From Buddleja alternifolia (taxonomy: Eukaryota; Streptophyta; Magnoliopsida; Lamiales; Scrophulariaceae), in NCBI GenBank assembly GCA_019426215.1, contig CM033400.1, forward strand, positions 10,710,568 through 10,774,567: a DNA stretch of 64,000 bases. The letters run 5' to 3'. Below the pieces are notes generated by a model, which was not told the origin of the DNA, did not search any database, and was given only the letters and a program-made list of their open reading frames with translations. A program made the translations under genes and the position numbers. Below, in pieces: positions 24,210-37,249 of this stretch (the stretch's first letter is position 1; each line of letters starts with the position of its first letter).

Positions 24210-25657
24210 GGGAAAATTATTGTTTAGGGAATAGGAAGATTTCAAATTTATAAAAACACAATAATTTTTAAGTAATTAGGGAGAAAGGATTCCTAAACTT
24301 TACAAATTAATAAAATGGCAAATTCAATGCAAAATCATATTTGTGTCACCTATTTTTTTGTTCTTTTGTTTTTTTAATTGTTCATGTTCTTCACTTGTTA
24401 ATCTTTTTGCTCATGAGAAATTGAAGTTTAAGTTTTTTTTTCTTCTTACAAAGCTACCCAATAGATTTTATCAAAAAATACAAGTAATATTCTATTGTAT
24501 GTTTGAAACAAATTATTAAAATGACACTCAATGCAAAATTATTTTGTCCTACCCACTTCATATGTTTCCTGAAAAAATACAAATTATCCACTCACCCAAT
24601 TTTCTTTCATAACTAATTAATGTTTATTTATCTTCATTTGTACAAATTGACCCATCACATTTAACAAGAAATGCAATATAAGTTGGAAAAAACTGTGCGA
24701 CATATCTACAAAATTTAAAACATTTGAAAATAATATTATATGAATTTTTCTTTATAAATAAAGATTTTGTATTCGTGCATCAAGCCATATTTTTTTTTAT
24801 GACAACTTCATCGTCTCTAGCCTTGTAATTAAATGACTTTAACTATATCCTTTAACCGGTTTTGATTAAAAATACTCAACCTTAATTTAATACTATTTTT
24901 TTAATCAATAACCTTGATCTGAATAATCTTCACACAACAATGTGTGTACAACTATGATCATACAAATGATCTTCAAGGATAAATGTGATAGAAAGCTATG
25001 CAAATTTTGACATTATTCATAAAGAATTGATTAGAAAAAATTCATATAGGTGGTTCTTTCAATTAACATATTATCAATGAATAGATAATTACTTATGATA
25101 ATTTGATGTATCGTAGGGTTAATTGTTTTAATTATTATTTTGTCATAATATGAAGTGTCCTATGGTTTATCAAGAATCATTTTCCAAAGTAATTTAAAAT
25201 GTCGTAACTGTATTATTTGGTATACTATCTAATATTTTCTTAATCTCTTGTTTCTTGTTATAACATGACTGCAACTTCCAAAGTTATTACTTGTAAATAA
25301 AATTAAAAACTCTATTTAATGTAATTTTCAATTATCTTAAAGTATTTTTATGTGTTGTAAAGTTGTTTCAAACATACAATATAATATTACTTGCATTGAT
25401 AAATCTATTGAGTAGCTTTTTAAGGGAAAAAAAAGCTAGACTTCAATTTGTGATGAACGAAAGATTAATAAGTGAAGAATATAATTTTTTTTTTGAAAAA
25501 AAAGAAGATAAAATAGGTGACACAAATATGAATATGCATTGAGAATTTACCATTTTAGTAATTTGTAAAGGTTAAAAATCCCTTCTCCCTAATTACTTAA
25601 AAATTGTTGTCTCTTTATAAATTTGAATCTTCCTATTCCTCAAACAATAATTTTCCC
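24210..25657. mobile_element. Foldback / Mutator-like element with about 300-bp inverted arms
   Basis: The left arm begins GGGAAAATTATTGTTTAGG and the right arm ends with the matching reverse complement (CAAACAATAATTTTCCC). Homology extends inward for about 300 bp on each side (24210-24515 against 25365-25657). Flanks AAAATCATA and ATAAACATA agree at 7 of 9 positions. It is AT-rich with no coding frame. The arms could form a long hairpin transcript. Confidence 0.65.
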
Positions 25658-26328
25658 ATAAACATAATCATAAATTAAATATAAAATAAACATGCATGTT
25701 TTCAATTCAATACATGACATAAACAAAAATAAATACTTCATTGTTCGAATTTCCATCTCAAATAAGTGAAATAGCTATCAAATGTCATATAAATAATGCA
25801 TGAGTGTGTTCTCTTCTATTAAGAATTACATTAGAAATTTTAATTTTACTAATTTACAATTTGATCCACATACTTCTTAGTCTCTCACAAAACTACAAAA
25901 TTCCCACTGTGGCCTCATGTGTAGTAGACTCACCCCCTAGGCGTGTACGGCAAGATGTCGGATTTTTTTTTTTTTAGTTTTATTTAAGGCGCGACTTTTT
26001 CATGACGGACAAGTGCCGGAGGAGTGTCATGTCCGACACGCATACAACAAATGTCCGACAGATACGTGGTGATTTTTCAAAATGTTCGTGCTTTATAGTG
26101 ATCCTCTTATATATACCAATTAATTAAGTTATCAAGAAAATAAATAAAAAATGGGTATGTACGTACATATCACTAGTTAGTTTGTCTTTACCGAAAAATT
26201 CAGGAAGGAGTAAGGAGTTTTCAAAGATAAATAGTTTACTATAAATTATTGTTTAACTTTCACTACAATAAAAAAAATATTAATGATAAAATTTGAAGTG
26301 ACAACGTGAAAATTGCACTAAGTATATA
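25658..26328. other. Spacer with right foldback arm and a MITE end fragment
   Basis: The block around 26000-26090 is the inverse of 23890-23975. A CACTACAATAAAAAAAATAT fragment at 26261-26310 is an orphan left end of the GTGACAA MITE family, just before a full copy starts at 26329. Confidence 0.45.
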
Positions 26329-26837
26329 CACTACAAAAAAAAAAAAAAAGGCATTAGTGACAAAATGTTAGATGACAATTTCAAAGTTGTCATTAATTAT
26401 AAATATATAGCGACAAGGATTTTTATTTTATTACAAAAAAAGTTTTACATGTTTAATAATGATGAAATTTGTACAGAAGTTGTCACTCTTAATAATTAGC
26501 GACAAGAAAGTTGTCTCTAATGACACGTAGTGACACATTTTTAGACAGCCTAGTGACAACAATGAGGACATGTTTGGTACAACGGAATTAGGATTGCAGG
26601 ATAGATATTTTCCACTTATTTAATCCCACTTGATGTTTGGTAGGACTATGAGAAGTGAGATTGAATAGTCCATTAATTGATTATCCCCATTCCCCACTAG
26701 AAGTGGGAATACTGATTCCTCATTTAACCATGAAGAATAGTTATCCCCACTTAGGTGGGAGTTATTGGAAATCATAATTGAAAAGGAAAGTTACTCGTCT
26801 TACACCCAAAATTAAGGATTATAATAAAAAAATAGTA

Positions 26838-26867
<30 letters not shown>

Positions 26868-26873
<6 letters not shown>

Positions 26874-28414
26874 TGGATCAAATACATACTTTGACATTAG
26901 GTAAGATCTAAGACCCAATCTTAACCATTTAAACCATTTGATCTCAAAGTCTATATTTAAAGCCATTATTTCAGTTTTATCTTTAATTTAATGATGATAG
27001 GGGCATTTTAGTCAATAGGTCCAAACAAACAGATGAAAATATCATGCAAGATTAGTTTATCCCCCTTATTTCGCCCATTGACAGATTTTTTTTCTCCAAT
27101 TAATTTTTTCTTTCCAATTACAATTCGATCAATTCACAAAACTCAATTAATCATCATCAAACTCAATATACAGAAATCAAATCCCCCTTATTTACTTTAT
27201 TCATTATCAAGCTCAATTAATCATCAAGCTCGATTCATCATCATCGTCAATTCATGCAGCAGGCTTTCAACAATCTCATCCTTTTCTGGTAAAAAGTAAC
27301 AAATCAGAGAGAGTTAACTTCAACACCCAATTTGATTCAATTCCAATTCATTTATTGCACTCAGATCTTCAAATCATCACAGTAAGAAAATAACAAATGG
27401 GTTTCTCTTTATTTCTCTGTAACGGACCATTATACACTACAATAACATACTATTATACACTACACTACAAACCATTATACACTATAATACAAATCATTAT
27501 ACACTGTGAATTTTATACACAACTATATAGAATGGTATAACAGACACCCAATTTGATTCAATTCCAACTCATTAATTGCACTCAGATCTTCAAATCATCA
27601 CAGTAAGAAAATAACAAATGGGTTTCTCTTTATTTCTCTGTAACAGACCATTATACACTACAATAACATACCATTATACACTACAATACAAACCATTATA
27701 CACTACAATACAAACCATTATACACTGTGAATTTTACACACAACTATATAGAATGGTATAACAGATTATAGATTAGATTCATTATTATACACTACAATAC
27801 AAACCGTTATACACTACAATACAAACCATTATACACTACAATACAAACCATTATATAATGTGAATTTATAACTGATTCATCCAATCCCAGAGTCTTTTTT
27901 CACTTTGGCTCTGTTTTGATATTACTTGTACAACCCTTTGAATGTAAAGAGAGCATGTATCTGGCCATGATTTTAATTGCCTCCTTTTTTCATAGAGTAA
28001 CCTTTCTTGGTGAGGGTGAAGACGGATCTGGGTCCATGGAATGAGCTGAATTTTTCAAATCAATGAAGTATACGATACAAAACGAACAAATCCGAAAAGA
28101 ATTAGATTGATTTTCTGGAAAAGATTTCAAGAATTCTTCTGCAAAAATCGAAAATTAGGGTTTGATGGAGAGATTTTATAACTTGGTTGAGTTAATTTTG
28201 GCATCAAATCGAGAGAATATAGGAGAGATTTTTGCAGTTTCAACCTGAGAGATTGTAGGAGTTCTAATTGACTATTATACCCCTTGAGCCAATTAGAACC
28301 CAATTTTCCGCCTGTTTTTGGATTATTTTTTGACTGTTGGATTTAATTGATCTAATGGTGTATATTAGGTCTTATATCTTATCTAATATAGGGTATGTAA
28401 TAGATCTTGACCCT
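26868..28414. mobile_element. TIR element with about 80-bp ends in TA-repeat flanks
   Basis: The left end AGGGTATGGATCAAATACAT and the inverse of the right end (AGGGTCAAGATCTATTACAT) align imperfectly over about 80 bp, including TAGATAAGAT/TTAGGTAAGAT and AAGACC blocks. Both ends abut TATATA tracts, consistent with insertion into a TA repeat. The interior holds a tandem array but no gene. Confidence 0.55.
27321..27860. repeat. 221-bp tandem duplication with ATTATACACTACAATACAAACC array
   Basis: A 221-bp unit beginning CACCCAATTTGATTC occurs at 27324 and again at 27545. Within and after it the roughly 22-bp motif CCATTATACACTACAATACA recurs about ten times to 27860. No protein is encoded. Confidence 0.8.
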
Positions 28415-30227
28415 ATATATATATATATCTATCTATAATGTATTTTATTATTTTATTACTAATTAAATATATGTAAAGTTCACACGCACACATATATATA
28501 ATATAAGTATAAGTATAAATATAAATATATATTTCGTACACATATGTAAATATATATATACACTATATGTATATATTCTTGTATATATTGTACTTATAAT
28601 ACATATAATACAATTACATAATAAAATTGCTTTATCTATATGTAATTGAATATATGTAAGTATGCCTATATATTAAAAATTAAGTATGTCGTATATGGTA
28701 CACTTGCATTGATATACACATGTATGTGTATATATATAGTATTTGTATTATACAAATAAATTGTACAAGTGTGTGTATATATAGTATATATATATGAGTG
28801 TGTATTCACACGATATAAGTGTGATATTAAATGTAAATTTAAATGAATATATATATATATATATATATATGTATCATATTACTAATAATTTTCTTATATT
28901 TTGTTATGCACCGGGTCGATGAGTATAAAGGTATTTATATATTTTATTTTTTTATACGTGTTTAAATCAAATTTAAAAAAATAATTATGTTAATAAATAT
29001 TTAAATATAGTTATGTATATTATTGTTGTGTAGTGTAAATAAGCTTATGTTAGTAATAATAAATTAAATTTTATTTTAGCGTTATTATACTTGAGTGAGC
29101 CAAACAAAGGATTAAAGTACTATACAAATTTGGTTTCAGTCCATTGGTTTAGCCAAACAAGAACATGAGAAATGCTATTCCAAGTGGAATTCGTTTGCAC
29201 TTAAACTGATCATTACTGGAGTGCTTAGTTATCATACCAAACTTGTCGTTATGGTTGTCACTTTATTTGTGTTGTTACTAAGTTATCACTATACATGTGC
29301 ATTAATTGTCAATAGTGACAACTTTAAAGAAATTCGTCACTAAAAATTCTTAATTTGATGTATAACAAATTATTGTCACTTATTATGTATATCTAGTGAC
29401 AATAATTTTTGTCTTTATAACAATAATAATTTCCAGTGACAGTAAGTCTTTTTTAAGTTGTCATTAACAATTACTGATAAATGTTTAAATATAATAATAA
29501 ACACAACCACCACTAACCATCGAACTGTAAGGATGATTTACACCATTTATTCCCTAATTATTCAATGTTATTAGAAGAACTGACAACATTATATCTTCCC
29601 TTCCAGGAATTACACCAAACACCATCTGGACTTATGTTATGTAGTGAAACATCGTAGAAGGTGTCATATTGGATATAATGTCATTAAATATGCTAGAGAC
29701 GCTGTTACTTCCCAATATGAGAAGAGTTAAGGGATCCCTATAATTAAAAAAGGTATTTTACGCTTTGATTCAACCTAGGGTTTTGAAAAACCATAAAAAC
29801 TTGTGTGTGGAATGAGGGTTTTCATGTGAGGAAGACAATAAAAAACCCAAGATGCCAGACAAAGTTGTCGAAAGATTAGAAGAGAATATTTGGAAGTTTG
29901 AAAGGAGGATTAGAAGTAATTCAAATCTTTTGTTACATGTTCATGTTATACTTCTTGTTACACACATGCACATATGTGAGACACGTGTATACACAGACAA
30001 TTATGTTGTAGAGACAGAAAATTATGTAATGTGAATAAAAATTCGGGATGTCTCTTTCCATATCTTACCGCCCGTGTATACACTTGTCACGCATCTGTGC
30101 GTATAACAAGAAGTATAACACGGGTGTGTGAGAGAAGATCCGAATTGGATTAGAAGGTAATGTGGTTTTCATGTGGTTCTGTTTCTTTCAAGTCAATGGA
30201 TCTATTTGTACTACATGCATCTTAATT
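28415..30227. other. AT-rich spacer with TA repeats; no gene supported
   Basis: TA/TG-rich to about 28900 (several TATATA runs). The right halves of the split TIR element and MITE lie at 28415-29475. A 60-codon frame at 29852-30034 has no recognisable domain. Confidence 0.5.
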
Positions 30228-31042
30228 GAATAAAAAAACAATTTGCACCTTCAAATGGTGCTTTTTTGCGGTTTATACCCTCAAAAATAAAAACACATAC
30301 ATTGCACCCTGAAATTAAAATTGTTTAGCAAGTTGTACCTTAGTCAGTTTGATATTAAGTTCATTATGTGATTGGGGAAAAATGAGGGGCAAAATGTCCA
30401 AAAAGTTAATTTTATGGCTCCGATACAATAGCAATAATAAGCAAATTGCAGTGACAATAAATTCACTCGAACTTCTAATTTTTTCCACAAAAAATCACAA
30501 AAAAAAAAAAGAAAAAATTCTTTTTTGGGGGAGAGGGGAGCGGGAGGATTCTAAAGTGTCATGAGCAGTTGTAAGTTGGTTTGTAAATAAATTGAGTTGA
30601 GGCGATCAAAGTGTTAGATCAAGCCAAAAAGTATTTTCAAGTTTGGTTTGATATATTAATGAACCAAGTTTTTAATGACCAATCTTGAAATGAATATCAA
30701 GTTGTTTTATTTTTCAACATAATTAATTTCAAGATATCTTGATGACTTGAAAGAACCAAAGTTTTGTGACATCTATTCTAGAATGAAAAATTAGATTCAT
30801 GGTTGCCAGATAGAAAAAAATTTCATCTCATTAATGACAACGGGTAATGCATTACGAACTCACTTTTTTCAGACATTTTGCCCTTCTTTTTTGTAGCTAG
30901 GATTGTAAATTAATCCAAAATCGGGCCAGGGTATAACTTGTGAAGAAGTCTTGATTTCACGGTGTAAAGTGTGTATTTTTATTTTTTAGGGTGGAATGTG
31001 CCAAAAAGCACCATTTTGAGGGTGCAAACTGCTTTTTTACTC
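30228..31042. mobile_element. Mutator-like non-autonomous element, second copy
   Basis: Inverted ends of about 90 bp (30228-30316 against 30951-31042) share GAATAAAAA/GAGTAAAAA, TTTGCACC and AATGGTGCTTTTT blocks with the 20642-21717 element. Flanks CATCTTAATT and CATTTTAGTT agree at 8 of 10 positions, a decayed Mutator-type duplication. Confidence 0.7.
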
Positions 31043-31060
31043 CATTTTAGTTCATACTTA

Positions 31061-31714
31061 TGTTGTTTGAAATTCACACCTAGAAATCGTAAAATTATGA
31101 ACGTGATAATGCTAGAAATAAATGCCATAACACATAAATAAATAAATATGAACGAGGAAATGATTTATTGATTGATAATTACTCTTGCTCTTGAGAGATA
31201 ATACAAGTAATAAGCTACAAATATGTAAAATTGCATGTCCTTTAATGTTTGTACATCAATGGCTATATATATATATATATATATATATCCCTTTGGCCAT
31301 CCCCTTATCCTCTTCGAACCATGGTGGGCGAGTTTGTGTGAGTGGGGAGTTAATGGTGATCACTCTCCCCAATTTTAGGGAGTCATGTGTAGTGGTTTTA
31401 CTTTGTCTAACTTCCTCCTTTCCTCGAGCTATACATGTAGTTGCATGCATGAGCCTCATCTTTAGCTAATTCTAGCCTTGTTCATCAGCTCCCCCCTACC
31501 CCCCCCCCCAGCATTTTACGAGGTGTTCGATCATGTTTCATTGACATGATAACGACTTACTTTAATCCTTCGATATCCGACCACTTTCTTCTCAGCCTCT
31601 ACATAAGTATTCCCTCAAGGCCTTGTACTTAGATAAGAATTTTAAGGTTTAGCCTAAGAATCAATCATATAACGATTTGAACCAATTCTTCTAGGACCAA
31701 TTGGCAAGGTGGAA
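31061..31714 (-). repeat. 3' LTR of the Gypsy-like element
   Basis: Pairs with 39343-39760 plus 41891-42104. It contains a (TA)n tract near 31264-31288 and a C-run at about 31499-31509 not seen in the partner. Confidence 0.7.
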
Positions 31715-31834
31715 TTTACGGATGTGTCACATACCTTTGTATGTGTGTATAATACATCTTCTACTACATTTTAGAAATAAGGATCTAAGGCTCGAAAACA
31801 CTAAGGTTTCTAGCTCAACCTCTTTGATAACACT

Positions 31835-34185
31835 TGTTGGTCTCAAGTGACATACGAAAAGGGTTTAGAAAGGTTGGGGGGTTGGGGGGGGGGGGGGGGG
31901 AATTAAACAGACCCTGTAATTTTTCAAACTTTAAAAAAATTTACACTTAAAGTTTTGGACGCTTAGAAAAAGCTCAACACTGAGCAAGCGTTGACTGAAG
32001 ACTATTTTGAAAGATGACTTATAACACATGTTTTGAACGCTTAAGCAAAGTAGGATTAAGCTTTCAGCACTTATATAAAGAGTTTGCACAATGGAAGATT
32101 TTAGTATTCTGTTTTTGATAAAGGTTTGGAAGCGTTCAACTTTTACTTGGTTGCTTTGAATATGCAAAGTAATAATAGAAAGCAATAAAATTGTAAGTAA
32201 GAGCACAGAGGTTTGTGAGGTTCGCTGAGTTTATGTAATCTCAATTATGTCATTTTTCTCCTTGATGACTCAGAGGAATTCACTAATTGATCTTTGAAGA
32301 TTCACACTGATATCTTATACAATACAATGAATCAAACAAAAGAGTAATCTTGAGATCCTTTATCACACAAAAATTTCAGCTCCAAGAATCCTTTGAATAT
32401 TTGCTTCTTTAACCAAAAATACTACAAATCTTCAACGTCTTTTTCACACAGATGAAAGGTTGGATGGGCTTTGTCGAATGGTTTTAGTTTGATATATCAA
32501 ACAAGGAATATCTCAATGGAACTTAAGGTTTCTTCTAAGGAAGATATATGAGATACTTGTAACTGTCTTTGGGTTGGATGAAAAGTTTGAAGTATTTGTA
32601 TATGGAGTTTGAACTTTTCTAGAAGTATGCTTTAAGACTTCAATGCAACAATAGTTCGACTTATGATTTTCAGAGTTGGTATTTTGGCTTTGTTGGGAAG
32701 TCCCATTCAGGGTCTTAAATTTGGCCGAAATATCAAAATTTTGGTCAAAATTTCGGGTTTCAGGGGGTCCCAAAGCGAAATCGAACTTTCGATCCAATTT
32801 TGCAGAATATCTCTCGAAATTTTGACCAAAATCCGAAATTTCCCAAATTTTTTGTCGAAACCCGAAATTTTCCAAAACTTAAAATAATATTTGCTAAATA
32901 TCCATCGAAATTTTGACTAAAACCCGAAATTTCCACCGAAAACCTGAAATTTCCCGAAATCTAAAATAATTTTAATTTTTAAAAATATTTTATAGTTAAA
33001 AATTAGGGTCAAATGATCATTCATATTAAAACAAAAAAGAAAAACAATAATAAATGACCAATTATGTAAACCAATAAGCAATAAATTTAAATACGAATCT
33101 CAAAGTGATATTAGGCAATAAGTTAATAAAATCTTGGCCTGAACACAAAATTATTTAAATAAGATCTCATAAAAATCCCCTAAGAAGCTTGATGTGGTTT
33201 TGAATAATGATTTTTACTAAACTTGTGGTACATTTTATTTTAATGAAGTTCTTATCATATTATTATTTTACTACCATTATTTCATATTTTTCAGAGCAGG
33301 TTTTAGTCTCTATTCAACAAGATTCGTTATGCATATATTACACATAAAATATTATTAATGTAAAACATGCATAATTATGATATTTAAAGTTACGCAAAGC
33401 TTCATTGTAAATTTCCAAATATTTTTATAATTTTCCATGATTTCTTTAAAATCGAAATCGAAATTTTAAATATCCCCGAAATTTCTGTAAATTAACTACC
33501 CCGATATCGACACCGATACTGAGATCTAATACCTTGGTCCTATTTATAGGCCTTCTTGGATAAAGTGTCTACTTTACACATATGTGGCGCGTGCGATTCT
33601 TGGGTAAAGTGTCTGTTTTACACATATGTGGCGCATGCCTTTCACTTTGGAAAGTGGAACTACTTCCCTCCTTTGTCCCTCAAATTCTGTTGCAAAAAGT
33701 TGATGTGGCAAACTTTGATTTTAGATAGTCCAATAGTAAGATAGCTTTCGTACGTCCAAAATTCTTATCACATTTAATGCTCTAATTAGCATTTAATGTA
33801 TTTGAAATATATATTCAATAAGTTAAATGCCCATTATTAATTGCATTTGATTCCCTCTTGACTGCGGAATTAATTCAGGTAAATTTGGCAGGTGGACGCT
33901 TGATTCAACATTGAATGATCTTCACAGTTTGATTTGTGTGCGGCGCTGTCGGATCTTTTCTTCAATAGAATTTGGGTGCTTGATCTTCAACCTTACCTTG
34001 ATAGACTCACCTAGAATTCTATCAACGCTACATGCGTTTAAATACTTAGCCTAACAACCTAAAGATATAAAAAGCCTTACACAAATTTATGTTTCAAAGC
34101 CAATTTATGATTTCTAATAAAATCAAACTTACATAATTTTGGTGTCTAACATAAAGCTTACTTGTCATCTTCAAAACTTCTAACA
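31835..34185 (-). mobile_element. Solo LTR of the SIRE-like Copia family
   Basis: The plus strand reads TGTTGGTCTCAAGTG at the start and CTTCTAACA at the end. On the minus strand it begins TGTTAGAAGTTTTGAAGATG, matching the LTR at 59928 (TGTTAGATGTTTTGATGAT). The same family occurs at 62611-64000. It contains an extra block of about 0.85 kb (32690-33535) rich in CGAAATTT repeats, absent from the 62611 copy, so it is itself interrupted. No matching target duplication was seen (ACACT against TACAA). Confidence 0.8.
32690..33535. repeat. CGAAATTT-rich insert within the solo LTR
   Basis: Compared with the homologous LTR at 62611-64000, sequence from about 32690 to 33535 is extra. It opens with clustered CCGAAATTT/AAATTTCGG motifs in both orientations and closes with CCGATATCGACACCGATACTG before the LTR resumes at CCTATTTATAGG. 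Overlapping frames here are low complexity and not genes. Confidence 0.6.
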
Positions 34186-34594
34186 TACAAATTGATTCCT
34201 AGCTATCCATTCATGGAACTGGATTTCCTTTATGTGACCCGCCGTCAGAAACTTTCCTACTTCCTCTTGCATTATCTTACTCTTTCGAGGTCCTAGCTAA
34301 CGAACATACGTTGAGATGATGGACAACTACTGATGGGTCTATATCTACCAAGTCCTAAGCTAACCAAGTGAAGATGTCCACATGCTCTTGAAGCAAATAA
34401 GCATGATAAGAGCTCACGTCCTGCTATGATTCTACTCTTGTGGTTTTATTAGGATCATTTGGACCCAGCTCGATGAAAAACAGCTCTTCAACATACCTCA
34501 CCTTAGGTAGCACATGCATCTCCTATCTTACTTCATTGAGTGTCATGACATCTTAATCGTTAGCTTTCAACCCCTTTACTGGTCAACGTTCATG

Positions 34595-35125
34595 TTAGTT
34601 GTTCTTTCTCCTTGTTTTGTTGCTTCCGCATAACATTTTTGAGACACATGTTGCTCCCCATTTATTTTTCCAATCCCGTCCCCAATCAGGAATTTTTTTC
34701 TTCATGTGATATGTCGAGATAGCTACTTGAAAGGCATTCAAGGTAGGCCTTCCCAGAAAAGTGTTATACGTCAAAGGCGAATTCATTACCAGGAACTTTA
34801 CCAACCTTGACTTCCTCCAAAGCTATGTTCCCAAGGGCTAGTTGTATTTGTCTAAGAGGATGAACCACTTCACCAGTGAATTTGAAGAGAGTAATATCCA
34901 CGAGTTTCATCTTTATGTCTCTGAGTCCATCTACTTGTATGCTCCATTGAAAATTACATCCATAGAGCTTCCGCTATCTATGAATACCCGTCCAACATCA
35001 TAGTCAGCGATAGATATGGTCCTGACAAGAGATCCATAGTGAGGGTAGGGAAGTCGGCACTCATCTCCCCGGCCTAATTGAATGAGTAGTCCTGTGTTAA
35101 CCACTTCTATCTCTCTGCCTACCAT
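34595..35125 (-). pseudogene. Gypsy retropepsin-like protease remnant
   Basis: Reading leftward, the frame 35125-34931 ends in RVFIDSGSSMDVIFNGAYK, the aspartic-protease active-site region (DSGSS). After stops, the frame 34804-34595 gives FLVMNSPLTYNTFLGRPTLN, the conserved C-terminal retropepsin block (ILGRPTLN type) found in plant Gypsy elements. Frame breaks and stops show decay. RT should follow but is not present before the solo LTR at 34185. Confidence 0.8.
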
Positions 35126-35299
35126 CGACGGAGATAGGTCATAGACAACTCTTACTTGAGGTCGTTTGCCCTGTTGGAGTCTCCATTAGAAGGACCTGCT
35201 TTCTGGTGGGTGTTTAACTTTTTTCTTATCCGTACTTTGAACTTCAGCTTCAGTTCACTTTATTCTTGGCGCTTCTTCCATATTCACGTATTTTTCAGC

Positions 35300-36092
35300 C
35301 CTGGCTAGCGAGTTGTCGAAGCTCATAGAGGGTTTCTTGGCGAGGAACCAGAAGAATTCTCCACTGTTAAATCCTTGAACAAACAGATTAGACAAGACCT
35401 CTGAATTTGTTGAGGTGACCTTAGGGGCTGCATCATTAAACCTTTGTGTATACTCATGTAGGGACTCATCGATCCTCTGATGCGCGCTAAATCGACTAGA
35501 GATGTCTTTTTGTATTTCTTGATACTCGCAAACTGGAGCAAGAACATGGAGCTAAATTTCTGAAAGGAATGGATGGAATTTGGTGATAGCTGATTGAACC
35601 ATTGTTGAGCAGCTCATGTCATCATCGTGAAGAAAACCCGACACGTTACTCCGTTAGAATATTGCTGCAAAAGTGCACATCTCTCAAACTCTCATATGTG
35701 TTCCATGAGGTCCGAGGATCCATCGTATTTAGACATACTGGGCACATGGATATTATGAGGCAGCGCATCAGCCATCACCAAAGGTCTAAAAGGGGTTTCT
35801 CCTCAGAAATTTGGCGTATTTTCTCTAAAGTGCTTTCTCATTTCTCTCATTTTCTCCTGTATGTCCTCAAATATTTCTATCATGCTAGTTTGAGGCCTCC
35901 ATACTGCTTTGTGAGCTTGGTATCCTTACCCTGGAATTTGTTTCTGACTCCATGCATGTTTAACCTTGTCATCTTTTTTCGAGTCCCCCCTTGAGAAATG
36001 ATTTGCAGGTTAATGTTGACTTCGATAGCGATTGTACCAATAGAGGTATTGGAACGAAGGTTGTTTCTTGCGGAGGCGGCGGTATTGCCCAA
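35300..36092 (-). pseudogene. Gypsy gag remnant
   Basis: The minus-strand frame at 35547-35323 contains FLLQFASIKKYKKTSLVDLA and a following LICLFKDLTVENSSGS segment, typical of the plant Gypsy retrotransposon gag domain. The frame upstream to 36092 is broken. It lies directly upstream of the protease remnant, in the expected order. Confidence 0.7.
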
Positions 36093-36675
36093 ATACTTGG
36101 TGAGAATTAATAGTGTTGTATGCCCGGTGAGCCATCTGTTGGCATGAATACTGGATGATAAATACTATGACAATTTTATCATTTATATCGTATCAAATCT
36201 TTAATTAATTAAGATAGTATAGATAAAAATCCCAGGGATTACCCTATGGTTAAGGGAGTGGTCAGGATATCTATGGAATGCTCTTAAAGACTGTAATCCT
36301 AAAACATGTCCCAAGTCATAAAGGCTATGAGATGTGGGATATCACGGGTCTCGTTAAGACTTGTTCGTGTGTGTAACTCTTATATAAGAGGGATTGGTGA
36401 TCCCGACTTGGAAGACCGGATTATTAGTGGATCCAACATAGTCATAGTTTCCAAGTTATTAGGGTTTCAACCGTCGCAAAACCCCAGGCCTTAGACGGGA
36501 AAAGATGGAAGGATTCGAGTCACATGAAGATCGAGATCTGTATAGGTTTGCTTTTCATCATTAACATCTAGGAAGTCATGGTGACGTTGCTAGACATCGA
36601 ACTATGAGCAATGGGTGCCCTTGGTTAATTGGTGAAGTTAATCCACACACACACACATACACGCCTACCTTAAGT
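36093..36675 (-). other. Gypsy gag/leader, no intact frame
   Basis: Sequence between the gag remnant and the CACTA insertion. It has a CACACA tract at about 36642-36659 and no supported frame. Confidence 0.4.
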
Positions 36676-37249
36676 CACTACTACAAAAAGAGCGTATTAC
36701 AGCGCCCCAATTACAGCGGTTTTTCAAAAAACCGCTGAACGGAGGGGGATATTACAGCGGTACGTAAAAGAACCGCTGTAATAGGTAATACGCGGCACCT
36801 ATTACAGCGGTTCTTTCATAAACCGCTGTAATAGGTGCCAGGTCTATTACAGCGGTTCACTACTGAACCGCTGTAAAAGGCAGCTTAAAAAAAAAAAATT
36901 TAAACCTATTACAGGGGTTTTAAAAAAAACCGCTGTAATAGTGTATACCTATTACAGGGGTTTTTAAAAAAATCGCTGTAATAGGCCATGTACGAAAAAA
37001 TTCGAAATATTTTTATCTTCCCGCTTCTCTCTCCCACTCTCAAAATTTAAAACCTATTTCAGCTTCTCTCTCTCTCTATTCTCGGTCTCTCTCTCTCTCT
37101 CGATCCCCCCCTCCCCAAAAAAGCTCGACATCACCACCACTTACCGGCGCCACCGCCACCACCACTTACCGCCGCCGCCGCCGCCACCACCACGACGATA
37201 GTAAGCTTCTTCTCTTTCTCTCTTCTTCCCTATATATATATATATATCT

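Larger units (their letters stand above)
26567..29247. mobile_element. Non-autonomous TIR element inserted in the MITE
   Basis: Ends GACATGTTTGGTA and TACCAAACTTGTC are 13-bp inverted repeats with one mismatch. The surrounding MITE is continuous across the two ends when compared with the 53157 copy. I could not read a target duplication, so the superfamily (hAT or PIF-like) is open. A further element is nested at 26868-28414. Confidence 0.5.
26329..29475. mobile_element. GTGACAA-motif MITE split by a 2.7-kb insertion
   Basis: The left half (26329-26566) starts CACTACAAAAAAA and carries TTAGTGACAA-type repeats. The right half (29248-about 29475) continues with the same order of motifs as the uninterrupted copy at 53157-53590. 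The element is non-autonomous and its right end is degenerate. Confidence 0.6.

Noticed and set aside
32513..32887. Paired frames of 120 and 74 codons
   Set aside because: Low-complexity translation of the CGAAATTT repeats; the two strands mirror each other.
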